Of a stretch of DNA of 64,000 nucleotides, positions 8,854 to 17,406 are shown one piece after another; the stretch's first letter is position 1, and each line of letters begins with the position of its first letter. Made by a program: the position numbers and the translations under genes. Origin of the DNA: Nonomuraea fuscirosea (GTDB taxonomy: Bacteria; Actinomycetota; Actinomycetes; Streptosporangiales; Streptosporangiaceae); contig NZ_PVNG01000004.1 of assembly GCF_003001935.1 (NCBI RefSeq), forward strand, positions 310,001-374,000, given 5' to 3'. The notes below the pieces were generated by a model, which was not told the origin of the DNA, searched no databases, and worked only from the letters and a program-made list of their open reading frames with translations.

Positions 8854-10511
8854 ACCCCGCTACCGCGCTGGCCACGGTGCTGGTCGATGAGCTGGTGCGC
8901 TGCGGCCTGACCGACGTGGTGCTGGCTCCCGGCTCGCGCTCCGCCCCGCTGGCGCTCGCGCTGCACGCCGAGTCCCGGGTGCGGCTGCACGTACGGATCG
9001 ACGAGCGCTCGGCGTCGTTCCTGGCCCTCGGGCTGGCCCGGCGCTCCGAGCGGCCCGTGGCGCTGATCTGCTCCTCCGGCACCGCCGCCGCCAACTTCCA
9101 CCCCGCCGTCATCGAGGCGGGCGAGTCGGGCGTGCCGCTGCTGGTCCTGACCGCCGACCGCCCGCCGGAGCTGCGCGGCACCGGCGCCAACCAGACGATC
9201 GACCAGATCAAGCTGTACGGCGGCGCGACCCGCTGGTTCGCCGAGGTCGGCGTGCCGGAGGACCGTCCTGGCCAGGTCGCCTACTGGCGCTCGCTGGCCT
9301 GCCGCGCCTACCAGCGCGCCGCCGGCGCGGGCAACCCCGGCCCGGTCCACCTCAACCTGGCGTTCAGGGAGCCGCTGATCCCCGAGGGCGACACCACCTG
9401 GTCCGAGCCGCTCGACGGCGGCGCCAACGGCCCGTGGGTGCGCGCCAGGGTCGCGCCCCCGCCCATCGCCCTGCACATCCCGCCCACCAGGCGCGGCGTG
9501 CTCGTGGTCGGCGACGGCGCCGCCAACGTGCGCCGCTACGTCGCGGCGGCGGGGATGGCCGGCTGGCCGGTGCTGTCGGAGCCCAACGGCGGCGGCCGCT
9601 ACGGCGACCACGCCATCTCCACCTACCACTACCTGCTCAGCACACCGGAGTTCGCCGACGCGCACCGGCCCGACGTGGTCGTCACGCTGGGCCGTCCCGG
9701 GCTCTCCCGGCCGCTGCTGTCCTGGCTGAAGCGAGCGGACGAGCACATCGTGGTGGCCCCGGACCTCGACCGCTGGCCCGACCCGACCCGGTCGGCCACG
9801 CAGGTGGCGCAGGCCGTGGAGATCCCCGTCGCCTCCGGCGACGACACCTGGCTGCACGCCTGGCGGCAGGCCGACCTCGCGGTACGCGCGGCCATGGACG
9901 AGGTGCTCGACCTGTCCGGCACCAGCGAGCCGCGCCTGGCCAGGGACCTGGTCGACGCGCTGCCCAACGGGGCGCTGCTGTTCTGCGGCTCCTCCATGCC
10001 GATCCGCGACCTCGACCAGGCGATGCGGCCCAGGCGCGGCATCCGGCTGATGGCCAACAGGGGCGCCTCCGGCATCGACGGGCTGGTGTCCACCGCCATG
10101 GGGGCGGCGCTGGCGCACAACGGGCCCTCGTACGCGCTGATCGGCGACCTGTCGTTCCTGCACGACCAGAACGGGCTCGTGCTCGGGCCCCGCGAGCCCC
10201 GGCCCGACCTGTGCCTCGTCGTGGTCAACAACGACGGGGGCGGCATCTTCTCGCTGCTGCCCCAGGCGGCGGTGCGCGACCCGTTCGAGCGGGTGTTCGG
10301 CACGCCGCACGGGGTGGACCTCGGATACGTGGCGGCCGCCACGGGGACCCCGTACACGCTGGTGGGCGATCTCAGTGACCTGTCCAAGGCGATGCGGGGC
10401 GAGGGGCCGAGGGTGGTCGAGGTGCGGACGGACCGGGAGGAGAACGCGCTCGTGCACGCCCGCCTGCGCGACGTCGCCCAGGAGGCCGTGCGCGCCTACC
10501 TGGCCGGCTGA
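8850..10511 (+). CDS. menD: SEPHCHC synthase (ThDP-dependent)
   Basis: The 553-residue enzyme condenses 2-oxoglutarate with isochorismate in menaquinone biosynthesis. It has the N-terminal VVLAPGSRSAPLALAL and ERSASFLALGLA segments, MANRGASGIDG, the diphosphate/Mg motif GDLSFLHDQNGL and NNDGGGIF. The TTG at 8850 is chosen because AGGAGG (8837-8842) lies 7 nt upstream; an in-frame GTG at 8820 would extend the overlap with menC without a ribosome binding site. The menC-menD pair and the divergent menE give three consecutive pathway steps. Earlier and later men genes are not in the window. Confidence 0.96.
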   Translation: MNPATALATVLVDELVRCGLTDVVLAPGSRSAPLALALHAESRVRLHVRIDERSASFLALGLARRSERPVALICSSGTAAANFHPAVIEAGESGVPLLVLTADRPPELRGTGANQTIDQIKLYGGATRWFAEVGVPEDRPGQVAYWRSLACRAYQRAAGAGNPGPVHLNLAFREPLIPEGDTTWSEPLDGGANGPWVRARVAPPPIALHIPPTRRGVLVVGDGAANVRRYVAAAGMAGWPVLSEPNGGGRYGDHAISTYHYLLSTPEFADAHRPDVVVTLGRPGLSRPLLSWLKRADEHIVVAPDLDRWPDPTRSATQVAQAVEIPVASGDDTWLHAWRQADLAVRAAMDEVLDLSGTSEPRLARDLVDALPNGALLFCGSSMPIRDLDQAMRPRRGIRLMANRGASGIDGLVSTAMGAALAHNGPSYALIGDLSFLHDQNGLVLGPREPRPDLCLVVVNNDGGGIFSLLPQAAVRDPFERVFGTPHGVDLGYVAAATGTPYTLVGDLSDLSKAMRGEGPRVVEVRTDREENALVHARLRDVAQEAVRAYLAG

Positions 10512-10520
10512 CGCGCGACG

Positions 10521-10635
10521 CCGGCCGACTTCCGGCGCCCGCCGACTTCCGGGCCGGCCGACGCTCGGGGCCGGCGGACTTCCGGGCCGGCCGGCGCGGG
10601 TTCGGCTGATGCGGTTTTCGGCTGGCCGGCGTGGG
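10521..10635. repeat. GC-rich degenerate direct repeats between menD and the exonuclease gene
   Basis: Short units of about 16-17 bp built on GGCCGACTTCCGG recur with drift across the whole gap between the two convergent genes. They may fold into several hairpins and serve as a terminator for both sides. Confidence 0.5.
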
Positions 10636-10640
10636 GCGGG

Positions 10641-11552
10641 TCAGCGGCCGAGGACGTCCAGGAGGCGGTTGAGCGGGCTGTCCAGGCCGTAGCGGTCGGC
10701 CAGGGCGACCAGCGCCTCCGGATCGCGCGGCTTGGCCGGCAGCGTGAGGTCGGCGCCCGGCAGCGGCGCGTCGGGAGCCACCTTGACCACGGCGGGAGCG
10801 GCGTTCAGGTAGTCGCGGGCGGCGCTCAGCTTGGTCCTGCTGCCGGCCGGGAAACCGTCGGTGACGCCCGCGTCGAGGGCCTCCAGCAGCGCCGCGAGCG
10901 AACCGAACCGGGTGATCAGCGCGGCGGCGGTCTTCTCGCCGACGCCGGCCACGCCGGGCAGGCCGTCGCTGGGGTCGCCGCGCAGGGTGGCGAAATCGGC
11001 GTAGGAGCGGCCGGGGATGCCGTACTTGGCGGTGACGAACGCCTCGTCCACGATCTGCAGATTGCGTACGCCGCGAGCGGTGTAGAGGACGCGGACCGGC
11101 CGGGAGTCGTCGACGAGCTGGAACAGGTCGCGGTCGCCGGTGACGATGTCGACCGCGCCGGAGGCCTGGTGGGTGAGCGTGCCGATGACGTCGTCGGCCT
11201 CGTAGCCGGGCGACTCCAGCCGGGCCACACCGAGGGCGTCGAGCACCTCGTTGATGACCGCGATCTGCGGCACGAGCGTCTCGGGCACCTCCTCCTGGTC
11301 GCCCCCTCGGCCGGTGCCGGCGACGCGGTGCGCCTTGTACGTCGGGATCGCCGCGACCCGGAACGCCGGCCGCCAGTCGGCGTCCATGGTGGCCGCCAGC
11401 TCGGCAGGGGAGTGCTGGCGGACCAGGGTGGCGATCATGTCGATGAGGCCGCGCACCGCGTTCACGGGCGAGCCGTCAGGAGCCTTGATCGACTCCGGGA
11501 TGCCGAAGAAGGCGCGGAAGTAGAGCGACGGGGTGTCCAGAAGCATCAGCAC
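10641..11552 (-). CDS. 5'-3' exonuclease (FEN-like, PolA N-terminal domain type)
   Basis: The 303-residue protein is a stand-alone 5'-3' exonuclease/flap nuclease. It contains SPGYEADDVIGTL and DIVTGDRDLFQLV, which carry metal-binding acidic residues, a second acidic site in LRGDPSDGLPGVAGVG, and the helix-hairpin-helix just after it. Actinomycetes carry this gene in addition to polA. The GTG at 11552 overlaps the upstream phosphatase stop (TAGTG); ATG at 11546 would remove two residues. It is probably co-transcribed with the PP2C gene, an association without obvious functional logic. Confidence 0.9.
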   Translation of the reverse strand: MLMLLDTPSLYFRAFFGIPESIKAPDGSPVNAVRGLIDMIATLVRQHSPAELAATMDADWRPAFRVAAIPTYKAHRVAGTGRGGDQEEVPETLVPQIAVINEVLDALGVARLESPGYEADDVIGTLTHQASGAVDIVTGDRDLFQLVDDSRPVRVLYTARGVRNLQIVDEAFVTAKYGIPGRSYADFATLRGDPSDGLPGVAGVGEKTAAALITRFGSLAALLEALDAGVTDGFPAGSRTKLSAARDYLNAAPAVVKVAPDAPLPGADLTLPAKPRDPEALVALADRYGLDSPLNRLLDVLGR

Positions 11553-12745
11553 TAGGACAGTATGCCCACCGCCAGCAGGCACGCGTCGTCCTCCGGGTTG
11601 GGGCCGCCGATGTCGGCGAGCAGCCGGTCGAGGCTCCCGTCCAGGTCGTGCCCGCACACCCGGCGGGCCGCGGCCAGCGCCAGGTCGAGGCCGACGTCGA
11701 TGTCCCGCGTCCGCCGCTCGACCAGCCCGTCGGTGAACAGCAGCAGCTGGTCGCCGGGCAGCAGCCTGGTGGTGGCCAGCTCGTACGGGCTGCCCGGCGC
11801 CGCGCCCAGCAGCACGCCCCTGGGCTGGGCCAGCTGGGTGGCCTCCCCGCCGCGGACCAGGATGGGCGCCAGGTTGCCCGCCTGCCCCCAGGCGAACACC
11901 CGGGTCTCCGGGTCGAGATGGCCGATGATCGCGGTGGCGGTGGTGTCCTTCAGCTGGTGCATGACGAGGTCGTTCAGCCAGGCCAGCAGCCGGTTGGCGC
12001 CCTGCCCGGTCATGGCCAGGCCAACCAGGGCGTGGCGGAGCTGGGCCATGCGCGAGATCGCCGGCAGGCCGTGGCCGGAGGCGTCGCCGATGGCCAGCAG
12101 CACCCGCCCGTCGGCCGCCGAGGCGGCCTCGAACCAGTCGCCGCCCAGGTTGGCGGTCTTCTCGGCGGGCACGTACCGGACCGCGATCTTCGTCTGCTGC
12201 AGGTCGAGGCAGCCGACCGGCTCGGGCAGGATCGCCTCGCGCAGCGCGAGCATCACGTGACGCTCCTCCGCGGCCCGCTCGCGCGCCTCCAGGAGCTGGC
12301 GGCGCGACTCCGACACCATGCGCTCGGCGCGGCGGCGGCCGGTGATGTCCTGGATGACGCCGTGCATGCCGATCGTGCCGCCGGGCCCGGACAGCGGTTC
12401 GAGCACCACCCGCAGGTCGCGCAGGTCGGCCGCGGCCCCGCCGCGGCGGATGCGGAACTCGGCCTGTACCGGCTCCACGCCCTGCACGACCGACCACAGC
12501 AGCCGGTCGAGCGTGGCCACGTCGGCCGGTTCGACGTGCTCGGGCAGGTCGGGCAGCGGGATGGGGCCGTCGCCCGGGTCGCGGCCGAAGATCACGTACA
12601 CCTGGTCGGACCAGATCGTCTCGCCGGTGTGCAGGTGCCACTCCGCCCAGCCCATGTTGCCGAGCCGCTGGGCGTGGCCCAGCCGGACGGCGAGCATCTC
12701 GGCCTCGTGCCCGAGCAGCTCGGCCGCGCCTGTGACGTCGACCAT
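11552..12745 (-). CDS. PAS domain and PP2C (SpoIIE-type) serine phosphatase
   Basis: The 397-residue protein has an N-terminal PAS-like sensor (about 35-150: GWAEWHLHTGETIWSDQVY, then HGVIQDITGRR), a short coiled linker with REAILPEP, and a SpoIIE-type PP2C domain (AEKTANLGGDWFE, AIGDASGHGLPA, LLLFTDGLVERR, NPEDDACLLAVG) with its acidic metal ligands. Such proteins usually dephosphorylate anti-sigma-factor antagonists and so control SigB/F-type sigma factors. A SigB/F-type factor lies at 48.6 kb, but linkage is only inference. ATG 12745 starts the conserved part; it has only a weak ribosome binding site. Confidence 0.88.
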   Translation of the reverse strand: MVDVTGAAELLGHEAEMLAVRLGHAQRLGNMGWAEWHLHTGETIWSDQVYVIFGRDPGDGPIPLPDLPEHVEPADVATLDRLLWSVVQGVEPVQAEFRIRRGGAAADLRDLRVVLEPLSGPGGTIGMHGVIQDITGRRRAERMVSESRRQLLEARERAAEERHVMLALREAILPEPVGCLDLQQTKIAVRYVPAEKTANLGGDWFEAASAADGRVLLAIGDASGHGLPAISRMAQLRHALVGLAMTGQGANRLLAWLNDLVMHQLKDTTATAIIGHLDPETRVFAWGQAGNLAPILVRGGEATQLAQPRGVLLGAAPGSPYELATTRLLPGDQLLLFTDGLVERRTRDIDVGLDLALAAARRVCGHDLDGSLDRLLADIGGPNPEDDACLLAVGILS

Positions 12746-12875
12746 GATCTCACTCTCGAACGCAGGGGAACTGGACAATTGGCCCCACACTACGTGATCG
12801 ACCCGCAACCGTGTGTGGCGATGTCCGGCCGCGTGGCGAGACCTTTTCGCGGATTTTAGCCGCCGCGATCACGAG

Positions 12876-12881
12876 TAGATT
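12876..12881 (+). promoter_or_regulatory. -10 box of a leaderless promoter
   Basis: TAGATT ends exactly 6 nt before the GTG at 12888. No Shine-Dalgarno sequence is present. Confidence 0.55.
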
Positions 12882-12887
12882 GGGCCT

Positions 12888-13997
12888 GTGACGTCCTCAG
12901 ACCTGTATCCCGTGTCCCGCCTCGCCGCCGTCCAGGAGGCCACCGCCAAGGCCGGTCTCGACGCCCTGCTCCTGACGCCCGGCCCTGACCTGCGCTATGT
13001 GAGCGGCTACGACGCCAAGCCCCTTGAGCGGCTGACGTGCCTCGTGGTGCCTGCCGCGGCGGAGCCGTACATGATGGTGCCCCGGCTTGAGCTGCCCGCC
13101 GCGCAGGCGTCGCCCGCCAGGCGGCTCGGGCTGGAGTTCGTGGCGTGGGACGAGACAGAAGACCCCTACGCGATCGCCGCCGCGCGGCTCGGCGGGGCGG
13201 CCAAGGTGGGCCTGGCCGACCGCATGTGGGCCATGTCGTCGCTGCGCTTCCGCGAAGTGCTGCCGCAGGCGGAGCAGGTGCTGGCCGGCAGCGTGCTGCG
13301 GGAGCTGCGGATGCGCAAGTCGCCCGGCGAGGTGGCCGCGCTGCGCGAGGCGGGCGAGGCCATCGACGGCGTGCACCGGCTCGTGCCCGGGCTGCTGCGG
13401 GCCGGGCGCACCGAGCGCGAGGTGGGCCGCGACATCGCCGAGGCCATCCTGGCCTCGGGGCACGCGACCGTCGACTTCGTCATCGTGGCCTCCGGCCCCA
13501 ACGGCGCCAGCCCCCACCACGACGTGTCCGACCGGGTCATCCAGGCGGGCGAGCCCGTGGTGGTCGACATCGGCGGGCAACTGCACAACGGCTACTGCTC
13601 CGACTCCACCCGCACCTACAGCGTGGGCGAGCCGCCGGCCGACTTCGCCGCCTACTACGAGGTGCTGCGGCGGGCGCAGGAGGCGGCCTGCCTGGCGGTG
13701 CGGCCCGGGGTGTCGTGCGAGTCGATCGACGCGGCCGCGCGCGACGTCATCGCCGAGGCGGGCTACGGCGAGCACTTCATCCACAGGACGGGGCACGGGA
13801 TCGGCATCGAGACGCACGAGGAGCCGTACATCGTGGCCGGGAACGGCGAGCCGATGGAGGCCGGGTTCGCGTTCTCGGTGGAGCCGGGCATCTACCTGGC
13901 CGGGCGGCACGGGGCTCGGATCGAGGACATCGTGGTGTGTACGGAGAGCGGGGGCGAGCGGCTGAACAACACGCCGCGCGACCTCGTGATCGTCTGA
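12888..13997 (+). CDS. M24 family metallopeptidase (Xaa-Pro aminopeptidase-like)
   Basis: The 369-residue protein has a creatinase-like N-terminal domain (1-130) and a pita-bread catalytic domain. The five dinuclear-metal ligands are visible: Asp in VVVDIGG, Asp in YCSDSTRTY, His in HRTGHGIGI, Glu in HEEPYI and Glu in ARIEDIV. It probably removes N-terminal residues preceding proline from peptides in the cytoplasm. It is a single gene with a likely leaderless transcript starting at the GTG. A prolidase-like dipeptidase role is the main alternative. Confidence 0.92.
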   Translation: MTSSDLYPVSRLAAVQEATAKAGLDALLLTPGPDLRYVSGYDAKPLERLTCLVVPAAAEPYMMVPRLELPAAQASPARRLGLEFVAWDETEDPYAIAAARLGGAAKVGLADRMWAMSSLRFREVLPQAEQVLAGSVLRELRMRKSPGEVAALREAGEAIDGVHRLVPGLLRAGRTEREVGRDIAEAILASGHATVDFVIVASGPNGASPHHDVSDRVIQAGEPVVVDIGGQLHNGYCSDSTRTYSVGEPPADFAAYYEVLRRAQEAACLAVRPGVSCESIDAAARDVIAEAGYGEHFIHRTGHGIGIETHEEPYIVAGNGEPMEAGFAFSVEPGIYLAGRHGARIEDIVVCTESGGERLNNTPRDLVIV

Positions 13998-14019
13998 CCC
14001 TGCCTTTCGTCCCTGCCTG

Positions 14020-14165
14020 ATCCCTGCCGGGCACCGGTTCGTCGCGCCTGACCCGTGGCCCGTGCCGGTCCCCCTCGCCGTAGGGGATGGGTGGCCTGTG
14101 CCGGACCCGCTCCCCATATAGGGATGGGCGGGCTGCGGCGGAGATGGCCTGTACCGGGGCCCGTT
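14020..14165. repeat. Imperfect tandem repeat between convergent genes
   Basis: Two to three copies of a unit of about 40 bp, each with GGCC(C/T)GTGCCGG followed by a CCCC...AGGGGATGGG hairpin, fill the gap between the M24 peptidase and HD-domain genes. The small CCCC/GGGG stems could end transcription from both sides. Confidence 0.45.
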
Positions 14166-14199
14166 CTGTGCGTTCGGGCCCCGTTCCGGGCTTGCGCGG

Positions 14200-14781
14200 T
14201 CAGCGGGGGAGGGCGGCGGCCGGATAGGTGTTCTGGAAGACCAGCCGGTCGTCGGCCCGGCCGGCCACGCCGGTGAGCAGATCGTCCAGCTCCATGAACA
14301 CCTGCCAGCCCGGCACCGCGCCGGCCAGCCGGTCGACCACGAACTGCTCCAGCTCGGGCACCCGTTTGGCCTTCCAGACCTTGTCGGCCAGGCTGACCAG
14401 GTGGTCCTCGAACGTCGTGCCCGCCTCCGTCCAGGAGCCGTGCGTACGGGCGAACCGGGCCAGCCGCTCGGGCACGCCCCGGGCGAGCAGCAGCCGGTGC
14501 CCCGCCTCCTCATGGGCCGAGCCCGGCTCCGACAGCTCGGCCGGGTGCAGGCACTTGCCGATGTCGTGGGTGGCGGCGCCGTACAGGACGGCCTCGTGGT
14601 CCACGGGGACGGCGGGATGCTGGGCGCGCAGCCAGGCGAGTACGTCGAGGGCCGCGTCGTGAACGGCGCGCAGATGAGCGGCCAGGCGGGGCGGGGCGTC
14701 CAGCTCACGCAGCAGCTCCTCGGCCGCGCCGGGGAGACGGGGGAGGGGCGGGTCGGTGAGAGCGCGCCGCAGGGTCGTCAC
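14200..14781 (-). CDS. HD domain-containing phosphohydrolase
   Basis: The 193-residue protein has an HD-type metal site: a His in LRAVHDAA, then THDIGK as the HD doublet near residues 72-77, HEEAGHR, and a downstream Asp in SLADKVWK. Family members hydrolyse phosphomonoesters or nucleotides; the substrate here cannot be read from sequence. The GTG start is preceded by TATCGT 6 nt upstream, predicting a leaderless message. No partner gene is coupled to it. Confidence 0.85.
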   Translation of the reverse strand: MTTLRRALTDPPLPRLPGAAEELLRELDAPPRLAAHLRAVHDAALDVLAWLRAQHPAVPVDHEAVLYGAATHDIGKCLHPAELSEPGSAHEEAGHRLLLARGVPERLARFARTHGSWTEAGTTFEDHLVSLADKVWKAKRVPELEQFVVDRLAGAVPGWQVFMELDDLLTGVAGRADDRLVFQNTYPAAALPR

Positions 14782-14787
14782 CGTCCC

Positions 14788-14793
14788 ACGATA
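14788..14793 (-). promoter_or_regulatory. -10 box of a leaderless promoter
   Basis: TATCGT on the minus strand ends exactly 6 nt before the GTG at 14781. Confidence 0.5.
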
Positions 14794-14868
14794 GGCGGCC
14801 CGGCCGTCGGTATGGCCGCCTGCCCGGGGTCGGCCGCGCGGTGGGTCGGTTGCCGGAGGCGTCGTGCG

Positions 14869-15468
14869 TCAGCGAGCTCGGTCGTAGACCATGGCGAGCT
14901 CGCCCATTCTGCCGGTCCGCTGGTGGGTGAGCGTCCAGGCCGAGGTCGGCAGGCCGTCGTCGAACAGTCGCCGCCCGCCGCCGGCGATCTCTGGGAAGAT
15001 CATGAGGTACAGCCGGTCGAGCAGGTCGGCCGCCAGGAGCGGTTGGATGATGCTCGCACTGCTGTTGACCAGAATGTCGCCCGCGCCGGTGGCCTTGAGT
15101 TCGGTGACGACGTCGGCGGCGGGGGCGTTCACCACGCGGGTGCGTTCCCACGGGGCCTCGGTCAAGGTGGAGGAGAAGACCACCTTCTCCGTGTCGACCA
15201 GCCACTTGGCGTATCCCCGATCGCGCGGGTCGGCGTTCTCGTCCTCGGCGACCGACGGCCAGTAGCCCAGGAACCCCTCGGCGTTGATCCGGCCGAGCAG
15301 CGCCGTCGTGGCGTTCTCCCACATGAGGTTCATGTGGTCCCGCGCCACCTCGCTGGTCACATAGGGGGCGAACGCCGCGAAGTCGCCGGGCCCACCGGGG
15401 CCGTGGTAACGCCCGTCGAGGGTGAGGCTCAGGTTGGCGGTCACCTTGCGGCCGGTCGAGTTCGTCAT
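14869..15468 (-). CDS. Dihydrofolate reductase family protein (RibD C-terminal-like)
   Basis: The 199-residue protein begins RKVTANLSLTLDGRYHGPGG and shows the fold features of the RibD C-terminal/DHFR-like family, including ATTALLGRINAEGFLGYWP and the DRLYLMIFPEIAGGGRRLF segment near the C-terminus. These proteins are NADPH-dependent reductases of mostly unknown substrate. Its ATG overlaps the stop of the upstream ArsR-SRPBCC gene (ATGA), so the two form an operon and the regulator probably controls it. Confidence 0.85.
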   Translation of the reverse strand: MTNSTGRKVTANLSLTLDGRYHGPGGPGDFAAFAPYVTSEVARDHMNLMWENATTALLGRINAEGFLGYWPSVAEDENADPRDRGYAKWLVDTEKVVFSSTLTEAPWERTRVVNAPAADVVTELKATGAGDILVNSSASIIQPLLAADLLDRLYLMIFPEIAGGGRRLFDDGLPTSAWTLTHQRTGRMGELAMVYDRAR

Positions 15469-16364
15469 GTCGTGCTCCTCTTAGTGGTGTCGTGCTGGGC
15501 GTTGATGGTGTGGTCAGTGGGTTCGCGTTCGGTGCGTTCAGTGGTGTGCGGATCTGCCGTGAGGATCGTCGCGAGCTTGTCGAGGCTCTGCCCGAACCCG
15601 ATCTCGATGCCGGCGATGAAGTCAGCGGAGTCGATCGTGCTGTCGGCGACCCGGAAGTGCACGTCGAGCTCCGAGCCCGTGTCGGTGGGCCGCAGGCCGA
15701 GGTCGAGGTGGGCGGTGAAGGCGGGGCCGCCGTCGGCGAGCAGCGGGGAGAGCCGGTAGGCCAGGCGCTCGCCGGGACGTACGTCCTCGACGACTCCCAG
15801 CGCACGCCCGGCGACCGGGTCGGAGCCCTCGGTGTCTTCGGCGTCGCGGTACTCGTGGACGATCCGGCCGCCGGGTCGCGCCTCGAAGACGAGTTCGGAG
15901 ACGCGCAGGTCGTCCGGCGTCCACCAGCGGGCGAGCAGGGGCGCCTCGGTCAGATGCCGCCAGACCTCCTCGGGACCCGCCGTGAGCGACCGGTGGAAGC
16001 GGAAGGAACGGCCGTCGGCCCAGCCCGGCTTCGCGGCGGCGAGCCGCTCGGCCTGGAGGCTGAGCCCGTAGCGGTCATAGGTCTCGCGCGACCCGCCGGC
16101 CTGCTCCGCGGTGTCGGCCAGCAGGGTGAGCACCGCCGCCAGCTCCCGCAGCGGCCCGGCCTGAAGCGCGTAGACACGGCGCTGCCCGGAGCGCTGGGAG
16201 GTGACGACCCCGGCCCGTTCGAGGGTCTGCAGGTGCTTGGTCGTCTGCGGCTGGCGCGCCTCGGCGAGCTGAGCCAGAACACCGACCGGCCGCGGCCGCT
16301 CAGCCAGCAGCCCCACAAGCCGCCAACGGGCCGGGTCGGCCAGTGCGGTGAGCAATGCGTCCAT
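15465..16364 (-). CDS. ArsR-type regulator fused to an SRPBCC (AHSA1-like) domain
   Basis: The 299-residue protein joins two units often encoded separately. Residues 1-90 are a winged-helix ArsR domain (ALADPARWRLVGLLAERPR, QPQTTKHLQTLERAG). From about residue 118 an SRPBCC domain follows (SFRFHRSLTAGPEEVWRHL, PLLARWWTPDDL, ending GIEIGFGQSLDKLATIL), which forms a hydrophobic pocket for a small ligand. The arrangement suggests a one-component sensor. A perfect 12-bp palindrome lies upstream at 16385-16396. A Thr/Glu/Arg-rich tail of about 30 residues follows the domain. It is coupled to the DHFR-like gene. Confidence 0.85.
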   Translation of the reverse strand: MDALLTALADPARWRLVGLLAERPRPVGVLAQLAEARQPQTTKHLQTLERAGVVTSQRSGQRRVYALQAGPLRELAAVLTLLADTAEQAGGSRETYDRYGLSLQAERLAAAKPGWADGRSFRFHRSLTAGPEEVWRHLTEAPLLARWWTPDDLRVSELVFEARPGGRIVHEYRDAEDTEGSDPVAGRALGVVEDVRPGERLAYRLSPLLADGGPAFTAHLDLGLRPTDTGSELDVHFRVADSTIDSADFIAGIEIGFGQSLDKLATILTADPHTTERTEREPTDHTINAQHDTTKRSTT

Positions 16365-16384
16365 GGGTCAAAGTATTCTCTATG

Positions 16385-16396
16385 ACGAATATTCGT
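16385..16396. promoter_or_regulatory. Palindromic operator candidate for the ArsR fusion
   Basis: ACGAATATTCGT is a perfect 12-bp palindrome, 21 bp upstream of the ArsR start. It is flanked by TATTC (left) and GAATA (right) repeats that could form a second dyad. The patch is AT-rich against a GC-rich background. Confidence 0.6.
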
Positions 16397-16568
16397 GTCA
16401 AGGAATATCTTAGGGCGATTGGGCGCGATCTTCCATCCGGCAGCCCGCATGCTGGCACACTGGCGGGGGGCGGCCGCCCCTTGGCAGGTGGGTCTTGCGA
16501 TGGGTGGGGGGTGAGCGGCTCGCGGTAGGCGGGTGGGGCTCGGGGCGGGCTGTGGCACAGTCGCTGTC

Positions 16569-17330
16569 ATGTTCGCGGAGATCACGTACGCCACCAGACC
16601 CGGTTTCGAACGGCCCAACGAGGACCTGGTGATCGCCGGACCCTCGTGGATCGTGGTGCTGGACGGGGCGACGGCGGCAGCCGGGGTGGACAGTGGGTGT
16701 GCGCACGACGTGGCCTGGCTGGTGGGGCGGCTCGGTGGCGCGCTGGCCGCCGGGCTGGCGGCCGATGACGGCGCGTCGCTGGCGGGCCTCCTGGAGGCGG
16801 CCATCGAGGGCACGCAGTCGGCTCATGGGGGCCGGTGCGACCTGGGCAACCCGGACTCGCCCTCGGCGACGGTGGCCATGGTGCGATGCCTGGGCTCCGG
16901 GCGGGTGGAGTACCTCGTCCTGGGGGATTCGCCGGTCGTGCTGTCCCTGGTGGGCGGCGGGGTGCGGGTGGTGAGCGACGACCGGCTCGAACGGCTGCCC
17001 GGCGGACGGCCGTACACGCTGGAGCTGGTGCGGCGCATGCGGAACGCTCCCGGCGGCTTCTGGGTGGCGGCCGCCCGTCCGGAGGCTGCCCGGGAGGCGA
17101 TCACCGGCGCGGCGGACGGGGTGCGGGGAGCCGGGGTGTTCACCGACGGGGTGGCGCGGCTGGCCGACTGGTACGGCTGGAGCTGGCAGACCGTCCTGGA
17201 CACGCTGGAGGACGGCGGGCCGGGGGCGGTGATCGACGCCGTGCGGGAGCTGGAGGTACGGCGGGGGCCGGTGCGGGGCAAGCGGCACGACGACGCCACC
17301 GCCGCCTGGGGCCGCGTGAGCCCGCCCTGA
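16569..17330 (+). CDS. PP2C-like protein phosphatase family protein
   Basis: The 253-residue protein begins MFAEITYATRPGFERPNEDL, with the Asn-Glu-Asp pattern of PP2C domains, followed by WIVVLDGATAAAG, SPSATVAMVRC, VLGDSPVVL and a late GVFTDGVARLADW and KRHDDATA. It appears to be a stand-alone cytoplasmic phosphatase or a non-catalytic relative; some PP2C acidic ligands are replaced, so activity is uncertain. ATG at 16569 begins the conserved sequence; CACAGT ends 7 nt upstream and may be a leaderless -10 box. Confidence 0.75.
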   Translation: MFAEITYATRPGFERPNEDLVIAGPSWIVVLDGATAAAGVDSGCAHDVAWLVGRLGGALAAGLAADDGASLAGLLEAAIEGTQSAHGGRCDLGNPDSPSATVAMVRCLGSGRVEYLVLGDSPVVLSLVGGGVRVVSDDRLERLPGGRPYTLELVRRMRNAPGGFWVAAARPEAAREAITGAADGVRGAGVFTDGVARLADWYGWSWQTVLDTLEDGGPGAVIDAVRELEVRRGPVRGKRHDDATAAWGRVSPP

Positions 17331-17406
17331 GCGCCGCGCACCCCGGTGTATCAGGTGGCCTCGCCGCCTGCTCTGGGGTTTGCGAGGGCGGACGGAGGGA
17401 GCTCAC

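Noticed and set aside
10641..12641. 666-codon minus-strand frame suggesting a fusion of the exonuclease with an upstream domain
   Set aside because: The upstream part is a shadow of the PAS-PP2C gene; the exonuclease starts in the TAGTG overlap at 11552.
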